Positions 12,601 to 46,076 of a stretch of 64,000 nucleotides of DNA are shown piece by piece. The notes under the pieces are model-generated. The model saw only the letters and a program-made list of their open reading frames with translations, searched no databases and was not told the DNA's origin. Numbering within the stretch: the stretch's first letter is position 1; every line of letters begins with the position of its first letter. The position numbers and the translations under genes are program-made. This DNA comes from Sclerurus mexicanus (taxonomy: Eukaryota > Chordata > Aves > Passeriformes > Furnariidae), in contig VWZF01004054.1 in assembly GCA_013396755.1 (NCBI GenBank), positions 949,001 to 1,013,000 on the forward strand, given 5' to 3'.

Positions 12601-15600
12601 ACTTACAACTCCTAGTCTGGCAGGAGTTATGGTAACTCCAAACTAGCCCGTAGCACTATGTCATCATAACCTTGAAACAGGACCCAAATGGCAAAACCTG
12701 CCTGAAACCAGTTGTGATTACTCATGCTTTGTGCTATCCCTCTCCCCCGCTGGGGTTTCTGCTATGGTAATTCCACTTATTAAGCAAGGAGACAAAACAC
12801 CTTTATTAAACTTGGAACCAAGCTCAGGAGCAATGAGAGAACCAGGACTTGCTGGCTGTCAAAGGGTTTTCTTCCCTTCAGGTCCCTCTCCCTTCCTCTG
12901 CACGGCCTTTAAAGTGAGCGAGAAAGGAAGAAGGATATTTTGCTGTTTGTGATGAATAAAATTCTACATCTAAATGTGTTTATTTAGAGTAAGAAAAGAA
13001 ATTGGGAATGTGTATTGGGAATGAATCCTGTGATGTTTGGGTCTTCCAACTACTCATAATGTTCTGTGATGTTTCCAAGTTTGAAAATGCAATGAGTTGA
13101 GATGGACTGGGGTTGTAGCTCAGGCTCTGGAAAGCTTCTTTTGATTAACACTTTCAGTAAGTGTTTATTAACATCGTGGATAAAAGGCGCCTTTGTTAAG
13201 AGAACTGTCCCTTTGCTCCTCAGCTGGAGGAGCTGAATCTTAAAAGGAACTGCCCTGGGCACCTGCTGGAGTTACTGATGAAAGTTTTGATTCCAGATTT
13301 TCTCAACAGGCTTAAGCATAAAATAGCATGAAACCCTCCAAAGCTAGTCTGCCCTCTCTTCCTCATTAAAAAAAAAAGACAAGTTGTTAAAATGCCTCTT
13401 GCTGCCTGTGTGCCAAGCATGGTGGGCCCTTCCCTGTGTGGAGAGCATCACATCTCACAGCCTCCTTTTGTCCACCCTCCACTTTTTGTCTCCTCTTGAA
13501 TGCATCTTTTGTCTTGGGGAATTATTAGAGCCGTTTAAAAACCGCTCCTGCTCACTCAGAAACCTGGGCCTGATGTTTGTGCTGCCCCAAAAGGTGAAGA
13601 CCTGCTCCAGAGGTCGTGTGTACCCCAAAGAGCTGAGGCAGCCATCTGAGGAGCATCTGCTGCTTCCAGGAGATGCAGAGCGTTCCTCTGTCTCTGGCTG
13701 GGGGAGAATGTGCTTTTCAGCATTTTAATATTGAATTATGGATTGATTGCACAGTTGCTGTTGCTGTTGGCGTCTCCATGCATTTGTTCTGTCTTCCTTC
13801 CCGGTGTAAGAATGACTGCTGTAAATGAGAGGGAGAGGAAGGATGTCTTCCTACCGTAGCCATTCTCTGCTGGACTGAGCTTTGGTAACTCTGCCTGGGC
13901 TCAGTGGGGAGGCAAATCCGCAGCTCCCTCCACACATCAGTGAGGGACCTGGTTTTACCACAGCAACCACCTGCTGTAAAGAAATCGGGTTCTGCCTTTG
14001 CAACAACAACAAAAAAAGCTGCATTTTGCAGTGAGATCAGCCACGAGATCCTCCCAAGAGATCCAAGCCGTGCAGCTCGTACCATGATGCACCTGCGTGA
14101 AGGGATGGAGGCTGTCACAGTCCCCACCAGCTCATCTCCCTGCAGGTTTCAGAAGCAGATGTGTTATCACCTAGTCTGTGATTTCTGGACTAAGCAAAAA
14201 GTGGCTTTCCAGCAGCCTGAACTTGGCCATTCCCTTTTCTTCTCACAGGCAGTGTGAGCGCATCCAGGACCTGGGGCAGCAATGGCTGGGGGTGACAAAC
14301 CCTGCTCTCCCGCATCCACAGAGCTCTTGGGTGGGTAGTTCAGTGCCAAGCTGGGTCCAGGCTGGTCTGGAAGGAGGAGCTTGGAGGTCACATCCATTCC
14401 TGCTCAAGCTGAAGTTGTCACTGAGAGCATGAGGAGTTCATTGCAGTGATCTGGGAGAAGAGGAGCTCTTGTACCTGCAGGCAAGGTCCAGAGGGGAGAA
14501 GGCTCTGGAAAGCTGCATGCCTTGCAGCAATGTATTTTAGTTTTAAGCAACTTAATTGTGTCAGACAAATGTGCAGACAGGAGGCAGCTCCTGTAGCTGG
14601 GCAGATTAGTTCCTTGCAAGCTGGACAAAATCCCTGCTCTGCAGCCTCTGCAGCATCCCTGGGAGGGAGCCCTGGGAATGCAGGGTGGGATGAACCAGCC
14701 ACAACTTCTGTGTACAGGAAAGCTCTTGGATAGAGTGGAGGGTAAGCCCTGGCTTCATTAGTGGAGCGAAGGAGTCCTTTGCATTCTTCACCTGGGCTTT
14801 TGGGGCTGAAGGTTTGCCCTTCTTGACTTGCAGTTGGTAACCATCTTAGAAATGAAGGCACACAGGGAGCAGGTCTCTGATGATTCCTTCCTCAATTGGT
14901 CTATACTTAGGGAATCCAGTGGCTGCAATCTGCATTTTACTGGAGTTCCTTGCAAGGAAGTTTTTATTTGTTAATTCAAGCAAGGAGAAATGACTTGTAT
15001 AGTTTAGCTTCCCAGCACGCAGCTCTCCTGCCAGTGGGGTGCTGCCTTAATGCACTGGGTGATGATCAGAGCTGGTTCTTCCCAAGGTCTCACTCAGAGG
15101 AGTCTGCAAGGTGTCACTGGGAGCTGTGCTGGGAAGGCTGGGATGTCATAAAGGGGTGTTCATCCAAACTTATCCCCTGGCTCCTCTCCTAACCCGTTTT
15201 CCTGCTAGTTGTTCATGCAGCACAACTTTATAGCCCAAACACAAACAGTTGGAAGGATGGTTCTTGCTCAGGGTTTTCTGTGCAGCGCCTTAAAGCTCCC
15301 GTATAAATTAATGTGTTCGTTCATTAACTGCAACTCCCCAAAGCACAGAGCAAAGTTTGGGAGTTTAATTACTTTTTGCAGGAATCTGAGCACACAGAGC
15401 CTTCAACAGATGATTATAGTTCGTATTATTCATGCTGCTCTTTTTAATCCCTCTCTCTGCTAGGGCACGGGCGATAGATACTGGAATTGGAATCTGCTAA
15501 CAAATTCCCAGCCCCATCCCATGTGAAGTGTCTTGATCTTTGACTGAAAGCATTTTGCTGACAAAACAATTCAGTTTCCTGAGAGGTGCCACACAAGTGT

Positions 15601-18060
15601 ATGTCAGGAGGGCACGAGCTGCCAGGGTTGCTGTGCTCTGGTGGGGAGGTATTTGCCAAAGTTACTTTTCATCCTGTTTATCTCTAAACCCCGAGTTGGG
15701 CTGGCTGTGTCACACGCTGGGTGGTAAAAAATATGGAGATTTTCAAACAGAAACATGGAATATTTATATGGTTGCAGAGGTTTGTGGAAATATTAGTGGG
15801 AAAATCTAACCAACTAAAGTAAAATGCCAACAAAACTATTTTAAAATTAATTAAAAGGCTTGGGTCCATTTTTTTTTAAACTGTAGAGGTTTTAATCCTC
15901 AGGCATTTATTTTGTCTATTTGAAGTTACTGTAGCTTCTTGTATCATAAACATTTTAGGGCCACATTCCACTTTGTACACAGTCTGCTTCGTAAGAGACC
16001 CGGAGGGTTTGTCTGCGTATGGAAATTTATTGTTATATAGGGATGAATAATTCCTGGGCTGCAGCTGCGCAATCCCTCCTGCACAGCTTTCTGCCTTATA
16101 ACCTGGATCTTAATGACTCCAGGACCACTCCCGCTTCTCCTGACATCGCCTTGTCCCATCCACGGGGGCTCCTCAGGTGTTGTGCTCCAGCTGTGGGATC
16201 TCCCAGTGCAGGATGAATACAAAGTTAATGAGAATCTATATTTTACTCTTTTTTTCCTAATGTTTGCAGGGCTTTATCCTTTAGTCTTCCAAGACAGCTT
16301 TACACCTGTGAGTCTGACTTTTAAAGCATGTTTACTGGGGAATGAGCAGGTTCAAAGCTCCCTGTGCTGGTTGCTGACTTGTTTAGCATCAAAAAGGAAG
16401 AAAAAGCAACAAAATTCCTCTGTGTGGAGGAGCTTTCGGGAACTCCCCAGAAGCCAAATGCCTGTATGTTCATTGCAGGTGCAGAGAAGGAATAAAAATA
16501 CCTAATCCCAGGGAGTAAGCAGCCTTTGCATTTGGGGGAGTCTGAGGGTGGGTTTGCTGAGGGAGAGAGGGACTGGGAGCTGTGGCAGGGAGTGATGCTG
16601 CATCCCTTTAGAGTGGCAGAAGGGTGACTGACAGTGTTGGGGCTGAGCTGGAGTTTGGCTGAAGCCCCAGCCCTCCCTGCTTTATGCTGATGAAAAGTGC
16701 TTTTTGATGACCCTAAGAGTTGGGACCTTGGCCTTGTACTTCTTTCCAAGTGATAAGAGAGGGATTTAATCTGATTTAATTTTCCTCAACAAATATGTTT
16801 AATCTTTTAATGACATTACAAGTGATGTCTGAGCATTGAGAAATTCTTGTATTTTTCCCCTTGTTGACCGGTAAAAGCCTTTTATTGGAACAACACAAGT
16901 GGCTCATGTAAAGCTCTTAGCAGTATTAAATGTGGATGTCGTTGTTCTCTTCACCACCAGCACACCTGACTCTGCAATGCCCAGAGCTTGATGGAGTCTA
17001 TAAGTGCCCTGAATCTGGTGCACTCAGAAGTAAAATTAATGCAAAATAACAGAAGACACTCCTGTGTATATATATAAAATTTTTTTGGAGGAGGCAGAGG
17101 TACTCTTCCTACCACTCTGGCATTGCATTGTAGCCTCAAGTGAGAGTAAATTACAGGTCTGAACACTTTAATGCACCTTCGTGACGCAAGGATTGAATAT
17201 TATTTTGTGCTGAGTGCTGTCTAGATGGGAATGAGTCCTGGGACTTGGCAGAACACCTCTCTTTAGGAAGTTACAGTGCATTTCTGATCCTGTTGTTGCA
17301 GGAGCTCTTAGCCCGTGGCAGATGTTCCTCAGCTGCCCGTGGGAGAGCTCAGCCAGGCTGTGCCCTCTCACATCTGCTGCAGGCTGTGGGGGGAAGGTTG
17401 GAGGCCAGAGCATCCTTGCACTGGGATAACAACAGCTCCTGCACTCATGCCAACAGTGGAGTTGCATCCAAGTGAGCAGTGCTGGAGTTGAACACAAATA
17501 CCAGTCCAGGGTTAGGCTGGACCACACTGAGATGATGCACTGGAGATGTGGAAGGGGTGAGCTGGAGCTCAGCAAATTGTTTTACAAGGGCTGTGTAAAG
17601 TAGGACCTTCACTTTTAACAGCCAGCTCATGGATACTCTCGTTATCCCATGCTGGGACAGCATTATCCTGACCATCCATTGCTGGGGGAGATTTGGCTCA
17701 TCAGTGGATTGTATTGAGGGGATGAAGTGTCTTCTCAGGGGTAAGAGAAAGAGCCTGTTGAGAGGCAAGGGGGAAAGAAAGAGCAATGGTGCAGCACAGC
17801 TGTGCCTTTGGCTGTAATAAGAGAGAATTCCCAGTGGAAAAAGCCATTCCTAACTCTTTAAGGGGGATTTGTGTGTTTGGGGGGAGAACTGGAGCCTCCA
17901 CTATCCCTGAGCAGTGGAAATGAGGAGAAAATCAGAACAGCCAGGCTGGCTCAGAACAAAGCTTCACCCATCCAAGACTGGCCAGAAGAAGGTGCCAAGA
18001 GGGCATGGCATAATCCTGACTTTTTGTAGCCAACATTTTGGGGACTTTCCCACCAGGATG

Positions 18061-18265
18061 CTTCCTCCAGATCCCTGTGTTTAACAGCTACCAGCAGACC
18101 TGTCCTCCGTGAGCTTTTCCAGTCCTCCTTTGAAGCCGTAGGTATTTCTGGCAGGCAGAACATCCCCTGACAATGAGTTCCACAATTTAATTACAAGGGG
18201 AAAGGAAATGACCTTGGATAGATTTTTAAACCTGCTGCCTGATCCCTTTATTCCTGTGTTGTCAA
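18061..18265 (-). repeat. old CR1-type retroelement fragment
   Basis: The text around 18165-18255 (gagttccacaatttaatta, then ttttaaacctgctgcctg) resembles the diverged sequence found inside old CR1-like elements of birds and reptiles. It reads in the same order as the other minus-strand CR1 copies. The match is from memory and the boundaries are approximate. Confidence 0.5.
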
Positions 18266-18649
18266 GAATATGGTGCCTGGAGAGGGATTGAGAAGGGGAA
18301 ATGAGAGAGAAGAGAGAGAAGGTAGAGCTTGAGTTTGGGAATGAAGCGTGGGGGTGGGGGGTGGAACTGCTAAATTAGTACCAAAACAGAGCCTTTGCAG
18401 CAATGGGATGCTGTTGTGTGCAGTGGATATAGTGGCTTCACCCTCTCTGTGGAAGTGAATGGAATATCGAGTGGGAGCTGGCTTTGGGAGGTCAGGCTGG
18501 TGTGAAGGGATGTTGGTATAAACCCAGGCTAACTACAAGTGTTCTGTAATCAACAAGCAGGTGTCTCCATGCTTGGGTTGGGCTCACCTTGGTGTGCAGG
18601 TGAGGGTGGAGCAGGTGGGGCTGTCTGGCTTTGCCCCTGTCAGCAAATG

Positions 18650-18790
18650 GTGGTGGAGTCCCCATTCCTGGAGGTGTTCAAGGATGTGGCACTCAGTGCT
18701 GTGGTCTGGTTCACAAGGTGGTGGTTGGTCAAAGGTTGGACTCTGTGATCTTGGGGGTCTTTTCCAAGCTTAATGTTTCTGTGAAATGGC
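18650..18790 (+). repeat. CR1 LINE 3' fragment
   Basis: The segment has the usual CR1 tail order: cctggaggtgttcaaggatg, then ggcactcagtgctgtggtct, then ggttggactctgtgatctt and gtcttttccaa, ending with a degenerate octamer tail. It lies in sense orientation inside MEGF9 intron 1. It is 5'-truncated, as most CR1 copies are. Confidence 0.85.
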
Positions 18791-18816
18791 AGGAGGTGTC
18801 CCTTGCCTGGCATCCT

Positions 18817-18841
18817 TCCTGCTGGTTTAAAGCCAGCAGGA
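18817..18841. other. perfect 9-bp hairpin next to CR1 tail
   Basis: The arm tcctgctgg (18817-18825) pairs perfectly with ccagcagga (18833-18841) across a 7-base loop. It sits just after the CR1 3' end. It is probably incidental. Confidence 0.4.
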
Positions 18842-21826
18842 TACTTGTGAGGTGTCTGGGAGTTGAAGTTCTTGTTGAACTGTGTGTTGGCTCCAGTGCT
18901 GCTGAGGCTCTGCTATGACCCGAAACCACAGCAGCACCTCCAGATTAGATATATTATTTTTTTGCCTTGTTCGAGTCCAGAGAACAGAGACTGTCTACCT
19001 CCTTGGGGGTGTTTTTTCAGCAGGACAATAAATAGCATCCCTGGAACTTCACTTGCTCTTACAGCTGCATGTTCTTGTAACTAAAAATGTGAATCTTGGA
19101 TTTTCCATACTGGCGCCCAGAGAGTAGGTGAGTTTGTTCAGGACTTGCACCGTTTCAGGATGTCCCCAGCAAATATGGTTTCATAGAGACCTTCGTGCTT
19201 TTCACAGTGTTGGCTTCTTTAGCCCTTTGTAAATATTTCACCCATTTTTAAATTATTCATTCACTAAGTGGCTTGGAGGGGAGAAGGAATCACGCTTAAA
19301 ATATGTGTGAGGACCTAAAACATTGCAAAGCTGAAAGGTTGTGAAAAAAATAATTTGAGAAAGGATTTTTACACCGGAACAAACCCCGTTTAAGTACCAG
19401 GAGGGGATGGGAGATGAAGGGACGTGGTGTCACGATGGACCTGGCGCAGGCTGAGATGTTGCTGGGGTTTGCAGAGCTGGGTTTTGTGTTGGGGTGGGAT
19501 TTGGAGGCTGAGATCCATGTTGGGGGCGGAGGGGGCACACTGAGAGGTCACAGGGTACCTGAAAACTTGGAGGTTCTTGCTTTTGTCAGTGCTGTTTACA
19601 GCCGTGGTGTGTGTCCAATGCAATAACACATAGAAATATCTATTCTCTGGTTTATTAGTAACCTATGGCTTTTGCATAATAATAATTAGTCAGTTGGGCG
19701 TTGGGGCTAAGTGAAATTGCATATGAAATTGTGTCCCACGCAGCAGTGTGACCCTTGCTGTACCAGCATGGGAGTCTTTCCTTTCACTCCACCTGCCTCT
19801 CAGCAATGAAAAGTGAAGTTTAAATGTTGTTGCTAAAGGGAGTGGTGTTTGTTTTTTTTGTTTGAAGGGGTAACCAGCAACGTGCAGTTTTATGGTGCCT
19901 CTCTTCTGGGACCTCAAAATGTTATCAGGCTGTTAATTAAATAAAGCCTGTCAATGCCATTGCAAGCAAAGGTGGTGGGTTTTATCAGTGACAACCACAT
20001 GTTTTGAGCTGTTGTGTTAGTCCTTTGTGGGGAAGGAAGGGGAACCTTGATGGTTTAGCAATGGGAAGCAGGCAGAGACGAGCAGGGCTTGCAGGCCCTG
20101 GCGGGTGGGTGAGCACCCTGAGGTGGGGAAACTGAGGCAGAGCAAAGATGAGTCAGTACAGCAAGGTGGGGAGAGTCAGAGCTTGGATTTAGTGCCCCAT
20201 CCCTGAGAGGTCTTTGCCCTTGGCTCCCCTTGCTGGTGGTATTATCCCAACCTCAGCACAATACCTCCAGCTGCGGCTGAGCAGCTGGAAGCAGGACAGC
20301 TCCGGGGTTCATCCACCCCTGTTCATTCCTTTGTGCTCACAAAAGCTCTCAGCGAGGTGTTTTTTGAAGGTTACCTTCAAAAGCAAAACCTTTGCTTGAG
20401 AAAACTGAATAAAGGCTCCAAAAAGCCAGGATATGGCTGGGAGCCAGGACAATGTTCCCTAATTTTCTTCTGTAGTGCTCATCATCTGTGCTGTGTTCCC
20501 AGAGTCCAGGGCAGATGTTCGTTATCTGGCTGAAGGACCGTTCTCGCCTTCTCAAACCCGGCTGCCGTCAGGACAACAAAGTGTCTTTTAAATTAGGCCT
20601 GGGGTTTTCATAGTCTGGTACATCATCATGTCAAGCGTCGACCTCCACGCTGTGCCAGGTGATGCATTTCAGTGCTGTGACTGATTCTCCCCCATTGCCC
20701 AACCTCAGTGGCTTCAGGGTGTTTTTGGGTTGCATCAGCTGAGCTGGGGGCATTTGGAGCGGACGGGGACTATTATCCCTCCTCAAGGATCTCTGGGGTG
20801 GTTTGGGGGAGTCAGAGCCTGCAAGGAGACAACCCCTTTGGGACACATCTTCTGGATTTGCCCTGTTGTGCCTTATGTTGTGATTTCATGGCCTCTGTAG
20901 CAGATGGGCTCAGCTCTGTGCCCCCCTCACCACAGAACCAAGGCAGCTGGAGTTGGTGTTCCACCAGACTCCCAAAAGCTCCTTTTGCCGGTGTTATTTG
21001 GGGTTATTGCAGCATTTCTTGCTCTCCTATGGAGGCGGCGTGGCAGAGCTGGTGGTGTCTGCATGGCTGCTGAGTTCCACTGCTGAGGCTGAGCTGCCTC
21101 CAGGTTTTGTCCTGACTTGGGGCAATTTTGCTGGGCAAAGAGCTGCAGAAAGAGGAAGAGAAAGGGGCACTGGGAAGTTGTGTTTTAGAAAAGCTTTCCC
21201 TAAGTGTCTCAGCACACAGACAGTCCTGATGCTGGAAGGAAAACCCCATTTGGTAGCTGGTGCCATTGCCAAGATCAACCCCAAAGCTGTGTTTTCCAGC
21301 AAGGCTGTTTGTGTTTGGAGCTCTTGGATGAGGCAGCAGGGCCTGGATGGATCCTGCATTCACCTCCTGCTTCTGCCCAGCTCCTGTGGGGCTTCTGTGA
21401 GTAGTGATGACATTCACAGTGAGTTGCACCATGGTTTGGGCATTGCAGACTCGAGCACTCTTTCCTGGAAGATTGAGGTCCTTTGATAAAAGACAGGAGA
21501 AATGTGAGCCTCTTGCCCATAATGTGAAGCTCTTCTCTGACTTCTGGTTTTCCCTTTTTAGCCATGGCTGATTTTCTTGGAAGGTAAATGCTGTCAGTGT
21601 CACTTCTCCCTTGTCCTCTGTGCCCTGGTGCAATTGTGGCAGCAAAACTGACTTCATAAAGGTGCTACAGCAGAGCCCTGCCTTGCCAAGGGCCTTTCAG
21701 GCTCTCACAGTGGGTGAGGTGATGTTACAGCAGCACATCCAGGTATTGACTGTGTCCGTGTGTCCTTTTGAGCTCTGGCAGCTCCTGGTGAGCTACATCC
21801 ATTGGTGCTGGTTTGCTGGGTGGAGA

Positions 21827-21850
21827 GGGCAGGGGCAGGGCAGGGCAGGG
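21827..21850 (+). other. G-quadruplex motif, (GGGCA)n-like
   Basis: Five G runs (21827-21829, 21832-21835, 21838-21840, 21843-21845, 21848-21850) are each separated by the dinucleotide CA. It is both a short tandem repeat of period 5 and a very strong G4 pattern, on the sense strand of MEGF9 intron 1. Confidence 0.7.
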
Positions 21851-23700
21851 CTTACGAGTGGCCCTTCCCCATCACATCCACTCCAGCAGGATGGCAGCAC
21901 TTTGAACGGGAATTTGACTTGTAGCATCCATTGCTTCCTGACTGAAGGAGTTCAGCTCTTGGCTGGAGCATCGGGATGGTCTGTGGTGGTTCTGGCTGTG
22001 ATGCTCCTGGAGCACAAGGGTGGTCTCCACATGGAGACAGCTCATCACCTTGTGTGGGATCTGCCCTCTCAGTGCCTCCCATACAGTTAGAACGGATACG
22101 ATGCTTGTTTTTCTTTGCTTAATCAAGTCTGGCAGGTCTAATGGCACCACACATAATGAGCTCTGAAAGGGAAATTTGTTTTGATGCATGTTTGACAAAC
22201 TCCAAAGTGCTTTTGCTCAACAAGTTTTCGCGGTGTCTGTTGGCAGGGGGAAGCCCAAGTGCCCAAATCGATAAGGTTCTGCTTGGATAATTGAGCTGGG
22301 AATTTGGTTCATTATGTGAAGTGGCTGCTGAAGTGGATAATTGCGGATTTGAGGTGTTTGTCCTATTTGCTAGTTTGGATTGAAGGAACTTTAGGTGCAA
22401 TTTCACAGGTGTATGGGACAATATGACTTCTGTGGGGATCCTGTGATAGAGTAACAGAGCTAAATAACTCATATTTCTTTGTGTTGGAAGAAAATGGATG
22501 GCAAGGAAAAGCAGTGGGAGCTGTTTAACAGCCAGGTGCATCTCCAGCATGGTCCCTTTTTGGGGAGAATGGGATCCTTCCTATGTGGCTTGTAGCTCTC
22601 CTTGAAAAGTCACTGCTCTGATGAGGGAGACCTTATGGCTTGTGTCTCCAAAGATACACTTAGATCTGCAGTATGATTTGATTTCAGCAGATTACTCACA
22701 GATTCATAAATTCATCTTTATCTGGTCACTGGGTTTTTAGTATATTTGGATCTGGGCACCTGCTGAGACCCTTTCCATTGGACTGCGACACGAGAGTGTT
22801 AATCTGAAATACTTGTGCTGCTGCAGACAGTTAGTGCTAGCTCTTCTTGACATGATTTGAGCTTTAAGTCAAGTTTCCTTGGGATGGGGACCTGGCCTCT
22901 CCCCTCTCCATGAAGTCCCCTGAATATTGGCCCTTCTCAGGGAATTACAAACACCAGCAGTTGCGTAAAGCACCCGATACTTTATGCACTATTTCTGCAA
23001 ATAATCCTTGTTTATAATTCACTCTTGGCAGAAAAAGACTTTAAATTATTAAGGCACTAAATATTTTGCAATGAAAGAGTGGAGATAAAGCTCTTGGCAG
23101 AAACAAATTGCTGGAGAGAGGTTGTTCTCTTCAGTGTGTTTGGGGCTTTAAAATATTATGAGAAATAATGGGGGGGGGACTGGGAATTCATCACTTGATC
23201 AAAAGATTTGCGTCTTTCTTAAAAAGGCAGCTTCTCAGTGTGTGCTTTCCAGAACCCCTGTAAATACAGAGTGTCCCCAAAGCAGAGGTGTGGGTCCCCA
23301 GAGCTGTCCCTGCTCACCTGGTGTGGTTTAGGTGCTGGTGGAGGTCTCTGTCTGCCCACAGCTCCACCACCCTGGTTTTTAAAGCTGTTTTGATGTGCTC
23401 AGTGCTCTCTTGAGGGCAGATTTTCAGGGGTGACCCTGCCATTGGCCCAAATGCCTGGAGCTCCTCCATTTCCCCAGTCAGGGAATTCTGTATCCCTTCT
23501 TCAGGAATGGGAGATGCTGATTCCAGTTCACTGTGCTGGTGTGTCCTGTGCCTTAACAACCAGCCTGCTGGTAAAACAAGGGTTTTCCAGTGGTGTGAAA
23601 TGGAGAATCCTGTATGACTTTGCCACCTGTTGCTGATTTTATCCTAATGTTATACAGCTGGTGTTCCTGGAGTTGTGGAACCAGACAGCCATGAGGGTGG

Positions 23701-23755
23701 ATATGTGTGTATATACATATAGACATTATATATATATATAAAAACACATATGTAT
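23701..23755. repeat. (TA)n/(CA) rich simple repeat
   Basis: Alternating pyrimidine-purine tract (tatata with interspersed cata and gtgtgta units) about 180 bases before the exon-proximal CR1. It is a likely polymorphic microsatellite. Confidence 0.75.
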
Positions 23756-23929
23756 TTTAGGTAGTTATATCTGTAATCATCTAGCTCTTCTTTGGAGGGA
23801 GGTTTGAATAATGAACCATGGGATTTCAAACCCCAGTGTGCTCCCAACATTTTTTTATCATCTCAACATGTTAAAGCAAAAATCATCCTTACAGTGATGA
23901 TGTTTCCAGCCTGGGGTACACAAAGGGAG

Positions 23930-24116
23930 TTGTGAGGCCCTGGCACAGGGTGCCCAGAGAAGCTGTGGCTGCCCCATCCCTGGAAGTGTCCAAGGCCAGG
24001 TTGGACAGGGCTCGGAGCAGCCTCGGCTAGTGAAAGCTGTCCTTGCCAATGGCAGGGAGTTAAACAAGATGATCTTTAAGTTCCCTTCCAACCCAACCCC
24101 TCTGTGATTCTATGAC
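23930..24116 (+). repeat. CR1 LINE 3' end abutting MEGF9 exon 2 acceptor
   Basis: Textbook avian CR1 tail in sense orientation: gaggccctggcacagggtg, ggctgccccatccctggaag, ggccaggttgga, gatgatctttaag, cccttccaaccca, and a terminal octamer-like gattctatga. It ends only about 20 bases before the splice acceptor of MEGF9 exon 2. The intron's terminal pyrimidine tract is the unique sequence that follows it. Confidence 0.92.
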
Positions 24117-24136
24117 TGTGTTTCTCTGTCTTGCAG

Positions 24137-46076
<21,940 letters not shown>

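Larger units (their letters stand above)
1..24136 (+). other. MEGF9: MEGF9 intron 1 (partial)
   Basis: No coding exon was recognised in this stretch; the many short open frames on both strands lack codon conservation or splice logic. It contains three CR1-type fragments (about 18061-18265, 18650-18790 and 23930-24116), AT-rich simple repeats, two tight G-quadruplex motifs, a MEF2/E-box cluster near 7.2 kb and poly-T tracts (for example about 5941-5955 and 8089-8100). The rest is unremarkable intronic DNA as far as I can see. The intron ends in a standard pyrimidine-rich acceptor ending at 24136. Confidence 0.7.

Noticed and set aside
21004..21657. 217-codon open frame on the minus strand
   Set aside because: Composition follows the local GC bias. 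It has no recognisable domain, other frames are open as well, and it lies within an intron without splice or promoter logic.
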